Below the pieces are notes generated by a model. It saw only the letters and a list, made by a program, of their open reading frames with translations. It did not search any database and had not been told where the DNA came from. From Paracraurococcus lichenis (GTDB lineage: Bacteria > Pseudomonadota > Alphaproteobacteria > Acetobacterales > Acetobacteraceae), in assembly GCF_030657435.1 (NCBI RefSeq), contig NZ_JAUTWS010000021.1, forward strand, positions 48,313-112,312: a DNA stretch of 64,000 bases, read 5' to 3'. Shown here piece by piece: positions 35,236 to 44,511 of the stretch. Position 1 is the first letter of the stretch; every line of letters starts with the position of its first letter. The position numbers were made by a program, and so were the translations under genes.

Positions 35236-35528
35236 CAGAAGACCTGGATCGCCGCGGCCTCGACCCCTGGCCGGATCACCGGGTGCAGCGCGTCCCGTGT
35301 CGTGACATCGGCCTTTCGCCCCAGCGCCGCCGCGGCGAGGTCCTGCGCCTCCATCAGCCCGAACAGCCCGAGCCGGCCTTTCTCGTAGTCGAGGAAGAGG
35401 TCGACATCCGACCGCGGCCCGGCCTCGTCCCGCGCCACGGAGCCGAAGAGCCAGAGGCCGGTGACGCCGAGGCGGCGCAGCGCCGCCTCCTGCCCCTTCA
35501 GCCGCGCGATCGCCTCGTCCCGCCGCAT
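35235..35528 (-). CDS. MntA-type nucleotidyltransferase antitoxin
   Basis: A 97-residue minimal nucleotidyltransferase. The catalytic pattern GS-X10-DXD is complete (FGSVARDEAGPRSDVDLF). It is first in the two-gene operon with the HepT-like toxin. MntA enzymes transfer AMP to the HepT Tyr and neutralise it; this is known for the family and inferred here. Confidence 0.87.
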   Translation of the reverse strand: MRRDEAIARLKGQEAALRRLGVTGLWLFGSVARDEAGPRSDVDLFLDYEKGRLGLFGLMEAQDLAAAALGRKADVTTRDALHPVIRPGVEAAAIQVF

Positions 35529-35565
35529 CGGTCCCGTCCTTCCGGGACCATCATAGCATAACGTC

Positions 35566-36879
35566 TCACCCCTCCAGCACCCGCCCGCGGCTCTCCGGCA
35601 GGGTCCACATCGCCACCGCCGTCACCAGGCTGGTCAGCGTCACGTACCAGGCGGGGGAGGTCGGGTCGCCCGTCGCCTCGATCAGCCAGGTGATGACGAA
35701 CTGCGTCGTCCCGCCGAAGAGCGAGACGCCGACCGCATAGCCGATCGCCATCCCGGTCGCCCGGATCGAGGCCGGCAGCAGCTCCGGGACCACCACCAGC
35801 GCCGCCGTGCTGCTGGCCGAGGTCAGGCCGGTGATCGTCACCGTCGCGGCGAAGAGCGTCGCCATGCTGGGGTGCGAGGTCAGCAGCAGGAAGAGCGGCA
35901 CGGCGATCACGGCCAATATGATCCGCGGGACCAGCATGACCGGCCGCCGGCCGTAGCGGTCGGCCAGCCAGCCGCCGAGCAGCGAGAAGACCAGCGTCCC
36001 GGCCCCGCCCATCACCGTCGCCGCGAGCGCGATGGAGGGCGGGAAGTGCAGCGTGGCGATGGCATAGGTCGTCATGTAATTGCCGACATAGGTCGCCACC
36101 GTCCCGCCGAGGATCAGCAGCACCGCCATCCCGATCAGCCCGGCATGGCGGCGGAGCTGCCCGCTCGGCGCCGCCTGCGCCTGGCCATGCTCCAGCGTCT
36201 CCGGCATCGCCCGCCGCAGGAAGATGGCGACCGGGACGAGCGCGAGGCAGAGCAGGAAGGGCACGCGCCAGCCCCAGGCGACGAGGTCGTCGTGGTCCAG
36301 CAGCAGCGACAGCACCGTCCCGACCGCGCCCGCGGACAGCGCCGCGATGCCCTGGCTGGCGAGCTGCCAGCTTCCATAGAAGGCGCGCCGGCCGGGCGGG
36401 GCGATCTCGATCAGGAAGGCGGTGGCGGGCCCTACCTCCCCGCCGAGCGCCAGGCCCTGCACCAGACGGCAGAACACGACAATGAGAGGCGCGGCGATGC
36501 CGATGCTGGCATAGGAGGGGGTGAGGGCGAGGCCGATGGTGCCGACCGTGATCATGACGATGGTCAGCAGCATGGCGGGCCGCCGCCCGGCGCGGTCGGC
36601 ATAGGCACCGATCAGCACGCCGCCGAGCGGGCGGAAGACAAAGCCCACGCCGAAGACGCCGACCGAGAGCAGCAGGCTCATGAAGGGCGTGGAGGCCGGG
36701 AAGAAGGCCTGGCCGATATAGACCGCGAAGAAGGCGTAGGTGACGAAGTCGTAGAATTCCAGGGCGTTGCCGGCGACGGTCGCGGCCACCACCCGGGTCG
36801 GCACGCGCCGCGCGGTCCCTGCCCCGTCGCGTCGCGCCTCCGTTCCCGCCGCGGCCGGGGCCACTGCTTGCGATTGCAT
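35566..36879 (-). CDS. MFS transporter, metabolite:H+ symporter type
   Basis: A 437-residue permease of the MHS subfamily (dicarboxylate, shikimate and aromatic-acid importers). About twelve membrane segments; cytoplasmic loop motifs ADRAGRRPAML and ADRYGRRPVML occur in each half, and GNALEFYDFVTYAFFAVYIG is the typical first segment. ATG at 36879 starts the conserved region. It is divergent from the molybdenum hydroxylase operon (217 bases between starts) and is its likely substrate importer. Confidence 0.87.
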   Translation of the reverse strand: MQSQAVAPAAAGTEARRDGAGTARRVPTRVVAATVAGNALEFYDFVTYAFFAVYIGQAFFPASTPFMSLLLSVGVFGVGFVFRPLGGVLIGAYADRAGRRPAMLLTIVMITVGTIGLALTPSYASIGIAAPLIVVFCRLVQGLALGGEVGPATAFLIEIAPPGRRAFYGSWQLASQGIAALSAGAVGTVLSLLLDHDDLVAWGWRVPFLLCLALVPVAIFLRRAMPETLEHGQAQAAPSGQLRRHAGLIGMAVLLILGGTVATYVGNYMTTYAIATLHFPPSIALAATVMGGAGTLVFSLLGGWLADRYGRRPVMLVPRIILAVIAVPLFLLLTSHPSMATLFAATVTITGLTSASSTAALVVVPELLPASIRATGMAIGYAVGVSLFGGTTQFVITWLIEATGDPTSPAWYVTLTSLVTAVAMWTLPESRGRVLEG

Positions 36880-37096
36880 CCTGCCATGTCCTCCTCGGCC
36901 GGCGCGCGCCGGGCCATGCGGCAACAACTCGGCAGGGCGCCGGGCGGATCGTCCCGGCAGGCGAAACGACCCACCCGCGCCCGAGGGGGGCTTTGCCCGC
37001 CGGCCATGCCAGCGTAGCCTTCGTTCCGACCTCTGCGCCTGACCAGGGGCGGTGTCCCGCCCGCGGGACGCGGGGGAACGGACAACGGAAGCGAGC

Positions 37097-37966
37097 ATGA
37101 CGGACATCCGATATCTGGCGCCGCAGTCGCTGGAGGAGGCGGTCAGCGCCTTCGCCGCGGCGCAGGGCGCGGCGCGCATCCTGGCCGGCGGCACGGACCT
37201 GCTGGTCCAGATGCGCAACGGCATGGTCAGGCCCGGCCTGATCCTCGACATCAAGAAGATCCCGGCGCTGACCGAGATCGCCGAACTGCCGGATGGCGGC
37301 CTCCGGATCGGCGCGGCCGTCTCCGGCGCGACGCTGGCCGAGCATGCCAGCTTCGGCCGGGCCTGGCCGGGCGTGCTGGAGGCGATCAACCTCATCGGCT
37401 CGAAGCAGGTGCAGGGCCGCTGCTCGCCGGGCGGGAATCTCTGCCACGGCTCCCCGGCGGCCGACAGCGTGCCGGCCATGGTCGCGGCCGGGGCGGTGGT
37501 GACCATCCAGGGCCCGAAGGGGCGGCGCGAGTTGCCGGTGGAGGCCGTGCCGGTCGGGCCGGGCCGGACCGCCCTGCAGCCCGGCGAGATCCTGGTCAGC
37601 TTCACCCTGCCGCCGCGCCCGGCGGGCTCGGGCGATGCCTATCTGCGCATGATCCCGCGCACCGAGATGGACATCGCCGTCGTCGGCTGCGGCGTGAACC
37701 TGACGCTGCAGGGCGGCGTGGTCGCCGCGGCGCGCGTGGCGCTCGGCGCGGTCGCACCCACCGTGCTGCTGGTCGAGGACGCGGCCAGGGCGCTAATCGG
37801 CTCGCGGCTCGAGGATGCGGCGCTGGCCGCGGCGGCGGCCGCCTGCAGCGCCGCCTGCAAGCCCATCAACGACAAGCGCGGCACCATCGCCTACCGCACC
37901 AAGGTCGCCGGCGTGCTGCTCAAGCGCACCGCCGCCATCGCCGCGCAGCGCGCCGGGGGGAATTGA
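37097..37966 (+). CDS. molybdenum hydroxylase FAD-binding subunit
   Basis: A 289-residue medium subunit of a xanthine dehydrogenase-family enzyme. The FAD motifs AGGTDLLVQMRNG and GGNLCHGSPAADS are present, followed by the CO dehydrogenase flavoprotein C-terminal domain (YRTKVAGVLLKRT). It passes electrons from the [2Fe-2S] subunit to an acceptor. The next gene follows 5 bases on. The substrate is unknown. Confidence 0.93.
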   Translation: MTDIRYLAPQSLEEAVSAFAAAQGAARILAGGTDLLVQMRNGMVRPGLILDIKKIPALTEIAELPDGGLRIGAAVSGATLAEHASFGRAWPGVLEAINLIGSKQVQGRCSPGGNLCHGSPAADSVPAMVAAGAVVTIQGPKGRRELPVEAVPVGPGRTALQPGEILVSFTLPPRPAGSGDAYLRMIPRTEMDIAVVGCGVNLTLQGGVVAAARVALGAVAPTVLLVEDAARALIGSRLEDAALAAAAAACSAACKPINDKRGTIAYRTKVAGVLLKRTAAIAAQRAGGN

Positions 37967-37971
37967 GCGCC

Positions 37972-38454
37972 ATGCCGAAGGTCCATGTCACCACCACCAT
38001 CAATGGCGAGCCGGCGGAGTTCCTCTGCGACCCCGACCGGAGCATGCTCGACGTGCTCCGCAACACGCTTGGCCTGACCGGCACCAAGGAAGGCTGCGGC
38101 ACCGGCGATTGCGGCGCCTGCAGCATCACGGTGGATGGCCGCCTGGTCTGCGCCTGCCTGATGCTGGCGGTCGAGGCCGAGGGCCACGAGGTCGCCACCA
38201 TCGAGGGCATGGCGCAAGGCGAGCGGCTGCACCCGCTGCAGCAGAAATTCCTGGAGATGGCGGCACTGCAATGCGGCATCTGCACGCCCGGCGTGCTGGT
38301 CGCGGCCAAGGCGCTGCTCGACAAGAACCCGAACCCGACCGAGACCGAGGTGCGCTTCGGCCTGGCCGGCAATCTCTGCCGGTGCACGGGCTACGACAAG
38401 ATCGTCCGGGCGGTGCTCGACACCGCCGCCGAGATGCGGGAGGCCGTCCAATGA
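37972..38454 (+). CDS. molybdenum hydroxylase [2Fe-2S] subunit
   Basis: A 160-residue small subunit with two [2Fe-2S] clusters: plant-type ligands C42, C47, C50 and C62 (EGCGTGDCGACS, CACLM), then QCGICTPG and NLCRCTGY for the second cluster. ATG at 37972 is chosen; an in-frame TTG at 37963 overlaps the previous stop. The protein sits between the flavoprotein and molybdopterin genes, the usual order for CO-dehydrogenase and isoquinoline-oxidoreductase-like enzymes. Confidence 0.95.
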   Translation: MPKVHVTTTINGEPAEFLCDPDRSMLDVLRNTLGLTGTKEGCGTGDCGACSITVDGRLVCACLMLAVEAEGHEVATIEGMAQGERLHPLQQKFLEMAALQCGICTPGVLVAAKALLDKNPNPTETEVRFGLAGNLCRCTGYDKIVRAVLDTAAEMREAVQ

Positions 38455-40724
38455 ACGTCATCAGCGACAGGCTGCAGGTCGAGAACAACAAATGGATCGG
38501 CACGCGCACCATCCGCCCGGACGGCGCGGACAAGGTGACGGGACGCGCCACCTATGCCGCCGACAACACCATGCCCGGCATGATCTGGGGCAAGGTGCTG
38601 CGCAGCCCGCATGCGCATGCGCGGATCCGCTCCATCGATACTTCGAAGGCCGAGGCGCTGCCGGGCGTGAAGGCGGTAGTGACGGCGAAGGACATCGTGG
38701 AATTCCCGCTGGACAAGTCCGTGATGCTCGGCATCCAGGACATGCGCTGGATGTGCCGCAACGTCATGGCGCGGGAGAAGGCGCTGTTCCATGGCCATCC
38801 CGTCGCCGCGGTCGCGGCGATCAACGAGGAGGTGGCGGCCGAGGCCTGCCGGCTGATCGCGGTGGACTACGAGGTCCTGCCGCATGTCATCGAGATCGAG
38901 GACGCGATCAGGCCCGACGCGCCGATCCTGCATGACTTCCTGAAGTTCGAGGACAAGCCCTCCAACATCTCCGCCACCATGGTGGCGAAGCTCGGCGACG
39001 TGGAGGCCGGCTTCGCCCAGGCGGACGTGATCGTGGAGCGGACCTTCCGTACCCGCCCGGTCCACCAGGGCTATATCGAGCCGCAGGCCTGCACGGTCAG
39101 CTATGCCGCGGACGGCCGCGCGACGATCTGGTCCTCCTCCCAGGGCCAGTTCATGGTCCGGGCGATGACCTCGCTGCTCACGGGCGTGCCGCAGAGCAAC
39201 ATCAAGGCGATCCCGGCCGAGATCGGCGGCGGCTTCGGCGCCAAGACCATCATCTACCTCGAGCCGCTGGCGCTGATCCTCTCGAAGAAGTCCGGCCGGC
39301 CCGTGAAGATGGTGATGTCGCGGGACGAGGTGATGCGGGCGACCGGCCCGACCTCCGGCTCCTTCAGCACGGTGAAGATCGGCGCCAAGAAGGACGGCAC
39401 CATCGTCGCGGCGCAGGGCACCTTCTACATCCAGGCGGGCTGCCTGCCCGGCGGGCCGCTGCGCGGGCCGGTCGGCTGCGCCTTCGCGCCCTACGAGATC
39501 CCGCACGTCCTCTCGGTCGGCTACGAGGTCGTCTCCAACCGCTCCAAGGTCGCGGCCTATCGCGCGCCGGGCGCGCCGCTCGGCGCCTATGCGGCCGAGA
39601 GCGTGCTGGACGAGGTCGCGGCGAAGCTCGGCATCGACCCGCTGGAGATGCGGCTGAAGAACAGCGCGAAGCCCGGCAGCAAGGCCGCCTATGGCGCCAC
39701 CTTCGGCAAGGTCACCTTCGAGGAGACCATCGAGGCGATCCAGAACCACGAGCACTACAAGGCACCGCTCGAGCGCAACCCGCGCCCGGGCGTGAAGCGC
39801 GGCCGCGGCGTCGCCTCCGGCTTCTGGTACAATGCCGGCGGCGAGTCCTCGGCGCAGGTGAACATCACCGAGGACGGCAATGTCCTGGTGACGACCGGCC
39901 ATCCGGACGTGGGCGGGTCGCGCGCCTCCATCGCCAATGTCACGGCGGAGCTGCTGGGCATCGAGCACGGCCGCGTCTCCGTGCAGATCGGCGACACCTC
40001 CTCCATCGGCTTCTCCAACCTCACGGGCGGCAGCCGCGTCACCTTCGCCTCGGCGATGGTGGTGACGCAGTCCACCGAGAAGGTGATCGGCCAGTTGAAG
40101 GAGCGCGCGGCGAAGATCTGGAAGATCGACCCGGAGGCGGTGACCTGGGAGAATGGCGAGGCACGGCCGGCCGGCGCCAATGCCGGCCAGTTCCCGCCGC
40201 TGACGCTGCAGGAACTGGCGGCGAAGGCGAACGAGATGGGCGGGCCCATCGGCGCCGGCGTGCAGCTCAACACCACCGGCGCCGATCCCGGCTTCGCCAC
40301 GCATTGCGTGGATGTCGAGGTGGACACCGATCTCGGCATCGTCCGGGTGCTGCGCTACACCGCGGCGCAGGATGTCGGCCGCGCCCTGCACCCGAGCTAT
40401 GTCGAGGGCCAGATCCAGGGCGGCGTGGTGCAGGGCATCGGCTGGGCGCTGAGCGAGGAATACCTCTACGACAGCCTCGGCCGCCTCGACAATGCCAGCT
40501 TCCTCGACTACCGCATGCCGGTCTGCTCCGACGTGCCGATGATCGAGCCGGTCATGCTCGAGATCCCGAACCCGAAGCACCCGCAGGGCGTGCGCGGCGT
40601 GGGCGAGGCGCCGATCGTCCCGCCGCTCGCGGCCATCGCCAATGCCGTCCATGACGCGCTCGGCATCCGCTTCACCGCGCTGCCGATGTCGCCGCCGAAG
40701 GTGCTGGAGGCGCTCGAGGGCTGA
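38451..40724 (+). CDS. molybdenum hydroxylase catalytic subunit (xanthine dehydrogenase family)
   Basis: The 757-residue large subunit that binds molybdopterin and hydroxylates the substrate with water-derived oxygen. Family motifs: GRATYAADNTMPGMIWGKVLRSPHAHARI, EIGGGFGAKT, and the catalytic Glu in RGVGEAPIVPP. The active-site loop reads AYRAPGAPLGAYAAES, so it lacks both the AYXCSFR of form I CO dehydrogenase and the AYRGAGR of form II. It is therefore an aromatic or N-heterocycle hydroxylase rather than a CO dehydrogenase. ATG overlaps the previous stop (ATGA). Confidence 0.93.
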   Translation: MNVISDRLQVENNKWIGTRTIRPDGADKVTGRATYAADNTMPGMIWGKVLRSPHAHARIRSIDTSKAEALPGVKAVVTAKDIVEFPLDKSVMLGIQDMRWMCRNVMAREKALFHGHPVAAVAAINEEVAAEACRLIAVDYEVLPHVIEIEDAIRPDAPILHDFLKFEDKPSNISATMVAKLGDVEAGFAQADVIVERTFRTRPVHQGYIEPQACTVSYAADGRATIWSSSQGQFMVRAMTSLLTGVPQSNIKAIPAEIGGGFGAKTIIYLEPLALILSKKSGRPVKMVMSRDEVMRATGPTSGSFSTVKIGAKKDGTIVAAQGTFYIQAGCLPGGPLRGPVGCAFAPYEIPHVLSVGYEVVSNRSKVAAYRAPGAPLGAYAAESVLDEVAAKLGIDPLEMRLKNSAKPGSKAAYGATFGKVTFEETIEAIQNHEHYKAPLERNPRPGVKRGRGVASGFWYNAGGESSAQVNITEDGNVLVTTGHPDVGGSRASIANVTAELLGIEHGRVSVQIGDTSSIGFSNLTGGSRVTFASAMVVTQSTEKVIGQLKERAAKIWKIDPEAVTWENGEARPAGANAGQFPPLTLQELAAKANEMGGPIGAGVQLNTTGADPGFATHCVDVEVDTDLGIVRVLRYTAAQDVGRALHPSYVEGQIQGGVVQGIGWALSEEYLYDSLGRLDNASFLDYRMPVCSDVPMIEPVMLEIPNPKHPQGVRGVGEAPIVPPLAAIANAVHDALGIRFTALPMSPPKVLEALEG

Positions 40725-40747
40725 CGCCCTCCGCGCCGGTCATCGCA

Positions 40748-40781
40748 GGACGCCCCGCGCGGGATGCCGCGCGGGGCGTCC
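40748..40781. terminator. strong bidirectional hairpin
   Basis: A perfect 15-base stem beginning GGACGCCCCGCGCGG with a GATG loop, lying between the convergent hydroxylase operon and the Rieske gene. It has no T tract, so it may work as a structural or Rho-assisted terminator for both strands. Confidence 0.6.
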
Positions 40782-40812
40782 GTCATCCGATGCCTGAATC
40801 CGCCCGGGCCGG

Positions 40813-41226
40813 CTAGAGCGTCAGCACCACATAGTCCTGCTCGACGGAGACGCTCACCGTCTCCGCCTTGAAGGGGCCGCGGGCCAGCGCCTCGCCCGGT
40901 TCCACCGCGACATCGTAGGTGCGCGCCTTCACCTCCTCGGGCTCGCACCAGGACTGTCCCGTCCGGATGTCGAACTCCCAGCAATGCCAGGGGCAGCGGA
41001 TCATGGTGCCGGGCCGGCCCAGCCGGTACTCGCCGGGCAGCGGCGCCTCCAGCCGGCTGACGATGGCGCCGGTGCAGAGCGCCGCGCCCTGGTGCGGGCA
41101 GCGGTTGACCAGGGCATGGAACGCGCCGTCCAGGTTGAAGACGCCGATCTCCCGCCCGCGGATCGTCACCAGCTTGCGGCCGCCGGGCGGGATCTCCGCG
41201 ACGGCCGCGACGACGTGCTTGGCCAT
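40813..41226 (-). CDS. Rieske [2Fe-2S] ferredoxin-like protein
   Basis: A 137-residue soluble Rieske protein. Cluster ligands are CPHQGA (Cys-His) and CPWHCWEF (Cys-His), separated by a longer loop than usual (AIVSRLEAPLPGEYRLGRPG). There is no membrane anchor or signal. It starts 4 bases after the amidohydrolase gene and ends the minus-strand operon. It may carry electrons for an oxygenase encoded elsewhere, since no oxygenase alpha subunit is nearby. Confidence 0.88.
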   Translation of the reverse strand: MAKHVVAAVAEIPPGGRKLVTIRGREIGVFNLDGAFHALVNRCPHQGAALCTGAIVSRLEAPLPGEYRLGRPGTMIRCPWHCWEFDIRTGQSWCEPEEVKARTYDVAVEPGEALARGPFKAETVSVSVEQDYVVLTL

Positions 41227-41230
41227 TCCC

Positions 41231-42343
41231 TCAGTCCAGCCGGTACAGCGCCATGGCGTTCTCGCGGTAGATCAGCCGCGCCCAGTCCTCCGGCAATGGC
41301 ACCTTGAAGGCGTAGCGCGGGTCGTCCTGGTCCCAATGCGGATAGTCGGTCGAGAACAGGATGCGGTCGGGCCCGATCCATTCGATGGTCCGCAGCATGT
41401 CCTCGGGCCGCTCCGGCTCCTCCATCGGCTGGGTGGAGACCCAGAAATGCTCGCGGATGGTCTCGGAGGGGGCGCGCTTGAGATGCGGCACCTCCGCCTT
41501 CAGCCGCGGCCAGTGCCTGTCGAGCCGCCAGGCGAGCGAGGGCAGCCAGGCGAAGCCGCCCTCCACCAGCACCACCTTCAGGTCGGGGATCTCCTCGAAC
41601 ACGCCCTCGCAGACCAGGCTGGTGACCAGCGTCTGCATGGACTGCACGTAGCTCGGGTGCTCCTCGTGGTAGAAGCTCGGCCAGCCGCCGCCGGTGCTGG
41701 CATGGCCGCTGGTGCCGCCGAGATGCAGCGAGATCGGGAAGCCGTTCGCCGCACAGGCCGCCAGGATCTTCCGGTAGCGGTGCCGCCCCAGCGGCTCCAG
41801 CCCGCGCGGTGGGATGTTCACCTGGGCGAAGCGGGGATCGCCGGCGCGCGCCTCGATCTCGGCGATCGCGCTCTCCTCGTGCTCGATCGTGACCTGCACG
41901 CTCGCCTTCAGCCGCGGCTCCGGGTCGCAGAAATGGGCGCATTGCCATTCGTTCACCGCCGTCGCCATGGCGGCGCCGAACTCGACATTGCGCTCCGCCG
42001 CCGCGCCGCCGACCAGCGGCGCCAGCAGCCCGGCCCTGACGTCGAAGAGGTCCAGCAATTGCTCCCGCATGAGCTGCAGGTCGGAGCCGGGCGGGCTGCC
42101 GTCCTTCGGCCAGGCATCGCCGCGCATGCCATTGCCCGGCGACATGCGGGGATAGAGCGAGGTGCGCCCCAGCCCCTGGCGGGACCGGCCGCCGATCGTC
42201 CGCCGGTGCTCCCGCCAGCGGGCGGAGAGGAAGGGGTCGAAATCGGCCGGCGTGCGGAAGTAGGGGTGCACGTCGCAATCGACGAAGCCCAGGTGCTGCT
42301 GGGCCGGCCGCTCGATCCTCGGGTCACGGAGCGCCACGTTCAT
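41231..42343 (-). CDS. amidohydrolase family 2 protein, first paralogue
   Basis: A 370-residue TIM-barrel metal enzyme of the Amidohydrolase_2 family, which includes hydrolases and non-oxidative decarboxylases of aromatic acids. Seen: the N-terminal metal motif FVDCDVHPYF, ISLHLGGTSGHAS, VVLVEGGFAWLPSLAWRLDRHW and the final FSTDYPHWDQDDP Asp. It resembles the neighbour at 42403-43470 along its length, so the two look like diverged tandem paralogues. The substrate is unknown. Confidence 0.88.
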   Translation of the reverse strand: MNVALRDPRIERPAQQHLGFVDCDVHPYFRTPADFDPFLSARWREHRRTIGGRSRQGLGRTSLYPRMSPGNGMRGDAWPKDGSPPGSDLQLMREQLLDLFDVRAGLLAPLVGGAAAERNVEFGAAMATAVNEWQCAHFCDPEPRLKASVQVTIEHEESAIAEIEARAGDPRFAQVNIPPRGLEPLGRHRYRKILAACAANGFPISLHLGGTSGHASTGGGWPSFYHEEHPSYVQSMQTLVTSLVCEGVFEEIPDLKVVLVEGGFAWLPSLAWRLDRHWPRLKAEVPHLKRAPSETIREHFWVSTQPMEEPERPEDMLRTIEWIGPDRILFSTDYPHWDQDDPRYAFKVPLPEDWARLIYRENAMALYRLD

Positions 42344-42402
42344 CGCAGGTCTCCTCCTGTGTTGTCAGACGGGCTGGTTGGCCCCGCGGCCATCGGGCCG
42401 CA

Positions 42403-43470
42403 TCAGCCGGCCGCCAGCCGCGGATAGGTGGCCAGCGGGTTCTCCACCGTCATCTTCCGGACCAGCGCCGGCGGCAGGCCGGCGGGCAGCGGCCCGTCCT
42501 CCCGCTCCCAATGCCAGTGCGGGTAATCGGTCGCGAAGAGCAGCAGCTCGTCCGAGCCCAATTGGTCCAGCAACACCTCCAGCGACCGCGCACCGGGCGG
42601 TGCGTCGAAGGGCTGCGCGGTCAGCCGCACATGCTGCCGGACGAGGTCGGCCGGCAGGCGGTTCAGCCAGGGCACCTCGGCCCGCACGCCGCGCCAGGTC
42701 TTGTTGATGCGCCAGAGGCTGGCGGGCAGCCAGCTCACCCCGCTCTCGATCAGCACCACGCGCAGGCCGGGGAATTTCTGGAACACGCCCTCCGCCAGCA
42801 GGGAGTTCAGCGCGGCGGCGAAGCCCTGGGCATAGGAGACATAGTCCTCCAGGTAGAAGGACCCCCAGCCGCCCGCGCTCGGCGGGTGGCGGAAGCTCGA
42901 TCCGGCATGGATGCCGATGGGTAGCCCATGCTTCTCCGCCGCGCGGTAGATGGGCCACATCAGGCGGCGTCCCAGCGGAATCTCCGCCATCGCCAGCAGC
43001 AGCACCTGCACGAAGCGCCGGTCGGGCGCGAGGCGCTCGATCTCCTCCGCCGCCAGGTCCGGGCTGTGCACCGGCACGACGATGGAGGCGCGCAGCCGCG
43101 GGTCGCGCTCCAACCACTCCGCAGCCAGCCAGTTGTTCAGCGCACGGCAGAGCGCGGCGGAGAGGTCCTCGCTCATCACCATCTGTGCGCCATGGATGAC
43201 GTTGCAGATCGCCGCCGCCGGCCGCAGCGGATCGAGGAGATGCGCCTGCAACGCGGCCAGGCTGCTGCCGGCCGGCGCGCCCTCCAGCCGCCAGTCCGGC
43301 CTCGCGGCGATCGGCGCGCCGGACGGATAGGCGCTGGTGTCGAAATTCTCCCGCTCGAGGCCCCGCCGCTCCACATGCTCTCGCCAATAGGGGTCGAGAT
43401 GCGGCAGCAGCGCGCGCATGCCGGGCGGCACCACATGGATGTCGCAGTCGATCGTCCCGGCCGGGATCAT
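42403..43470 (-). CDS. amidohydrolase family 2 protein, second paralogue
   Basis: A 355-residue Amidohydrolase_2 protein. Motifs: TIDCDIHVVPPGMRALLPHLDPYW, IGIHAGSSFRHPP, VVLIESGVSWLPASLWRINKTW, and FATDYPHWHWERED. ATG at 43470 fits the conserved N-terminus and follows GGGG; an in-frame GTG at 43509 has its ribosome-binding site too close. It is the first gene of the three-gene operon divergent from iclR and would be the main target of that regulator. Confidence 0.87.
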   Translation of the reverse strand: MIPAGTIDCDIHVVPPGMRALLPHLDPYWREHVERRGLERENFDTSAYPSGAPIAARPDWRLEGAPAGSSLAALQAHLLDPLRPAAAICNVIHGAQMVMSEDLSAALCRALNNWLAAEWLERDPRLRASIVVPVHSPDLAAEEIERLAPDRRFVQVLLLAMAEIPLGRRLMWPIYRAAEKHGLPIGIHAGSSFRHPPSAGGWGSFYLEDYVSYAQGFAAALNSLLAEGVFQKFPGLRVVLIESGVSWLPASLWRINKTWRGVRAEVPWLNRLPADLVRQHVRLTAQPFDAPPGARSLEVLLDQLGSDELLLFATDYPHWHWEREDGPLPAGLPPALVRKMTVENPLATYPRLAAG

Positions 43471-43540
43471 GCCCTGCCCCGATGCCGTCCGGCCTGGTCC
43501 GTCATCCACCCTCCCCGCGCGTGAGGCGGTTGCTCCCGCG

Positions 43541-43571
43541 CCTGTTTTCCGCTAACAGGAAATAGCTTTCC
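43541..43571. promoter_or_regulatory. IclR-type operator cluster, copy 1
   Basis: Three overlapping perfect inverted repeats in the divergent amidohydrolase-iclR region: CCTGTT-N7-AACAGG (43541-43559), TTTCC-N7-GGAAA (43546-43562) and GGAAA-TAGC-TTTCC (43558-43571). GGAAA-N4-TTTCC resembles the known IclR operator TGGAAATNATTTCCA. It is probably bound by the adjacent IclR protein. Confidence 0.6.
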
Positions 43572-43643
43572 GTGAAGCGAAACATGGGCGGGGTTCCGGC
43601 GTCAACCGGCAAGCCCCGACATCGCATGGCTGTGGAGGAGGAG

Positions 43644-44471
43644 ATGGACGGGCATGGCAGCGTGGCGCGCGGCGTCACGCCGGGCGAGCGCGGGCTGGAG
43701 CAGAGCTTCGGCCGCACCGCGGCGATCCTCGACGCGCTATCGGATGCCGGCGAGACCGGGCTGCGCTTCGTCGACCTCGTCCGCGCCACCGGCTTCAGCC
43801 AGACCACGGTGCACCGCCTGGTCGCGGCGCTCGCCGAGCACGGCTTCATCGAGCAGGACCGCGGCGGCGGGCGCTACTTCCTCGGCCTCCGCCTGGCCGG
43901 CTGGGCCTTCGCGGCCGCCAACCGCTTCGGCATCGCCGAGGTCGCGCAGCCCGTCATGCAGTCGCTCTCCGACGCGACGGAGGACACGGTCTATCTGACG
44001 CTCCGCTCCGGCGACATGGCGATCTGCGTCTCGCGCATCGAGGGCGCCTATCCGATCCGCGCGGTGGTGACCAAGCCGGGCGACCGGCGCGTCCTCGGCC
44101 TCGGCGCCGGCAGCGTGGCGCTGCTCGCCTTCCTCGAGGACCCCGCGGAGATCGAGCGGCTGCTGCGCCTGCCGGAGCAGCGGGCCGGCCGCGCCGCCCG
44201 CGGGGTGGACGAGGCGCGGGTGCGGCACTGGATCGAGACCTCCCGCCGGGACGGCTACACCCTGGTGCAGGATCTCGTGCCGGGCACCAGCGGGCTCGGC
44301 CTGCCGCTCTTCGGGCCCGGCGGCGATCCGGTCGCGGCGCTCAGCCTCGCCGCCATCTCCGGCCGGCTGGAGCCGCCGCGCCTCGGGCAGGTGCTGCGCC
44401 TGCTGCGGGAGGCGACCGCCGAGATCCAGGCGCGCATGCGGCCGATGCGGAAAACCCAACCGCCGCGGTGA
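43644..44471 (+). CDS. IclR family transcriptional regulator
   Basis: A 275-residue regulator with an N-terminal winged helix (FVDLVRATGFSQTTVHRLVAALAEHGFIEQD) and a C-terminal effector domain (VAQPVMQSLSDATEDTVYLTLRSGDMAICVSRIEG, LGLGAGSVALLAFL). ATG at 43644 has GGAGG 5 bases upstream and gives the usual IclR length; in-frame starts lie upstream at 43572, 43584 and 43626. It is divergent from the amidohydrolase-Rieske operon and most likely controls the catabolic cluster in response to an aromatic acid. Confidence 0.92.
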   Translation: MDGHGSVARGVTPGERGLEQSFGRTAAILDALSDAGETGLRFVDLVRATGFSQTTVHRLVAALAEHGFIEQDRGGGRYFLGLRLAGWAFAAANRFGIAEVAQPVMQSLSDATEDTVYLTLRSGDMAICVSRIEGAYPIRAVVTKPGDRRVLGLGAGSVALLAFLEDPAEIERLLRLPEQRAGRAARGVDEARVRHWIETSRRDGYTLVQDLVPGTSGLGLPLFGPGGDPVAALSLAAISGRLEPPRLGQVLRLLREATAEIQARMRPMRKTQPPR

Positions 44472-44511
44472 CGTTGACGCTTGACCCGCAGCGGTTCCCG
44501 TGCTTCTCTTC

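Noticed and set aside
38391..40652. A 753-residue open frame opposite the molybdenum hydroxylase
   Set aside because: Same cause: third-position GC leaves the antisense frame open. No domain is recognisable.
37097..40724. Carbon monoxide dehydrogenase (CoxMSL)
   Set aside because: The active-site loop AYRAPGAP lacks the AYXCSFR motif needed for CO oxidation and also differs from form II.
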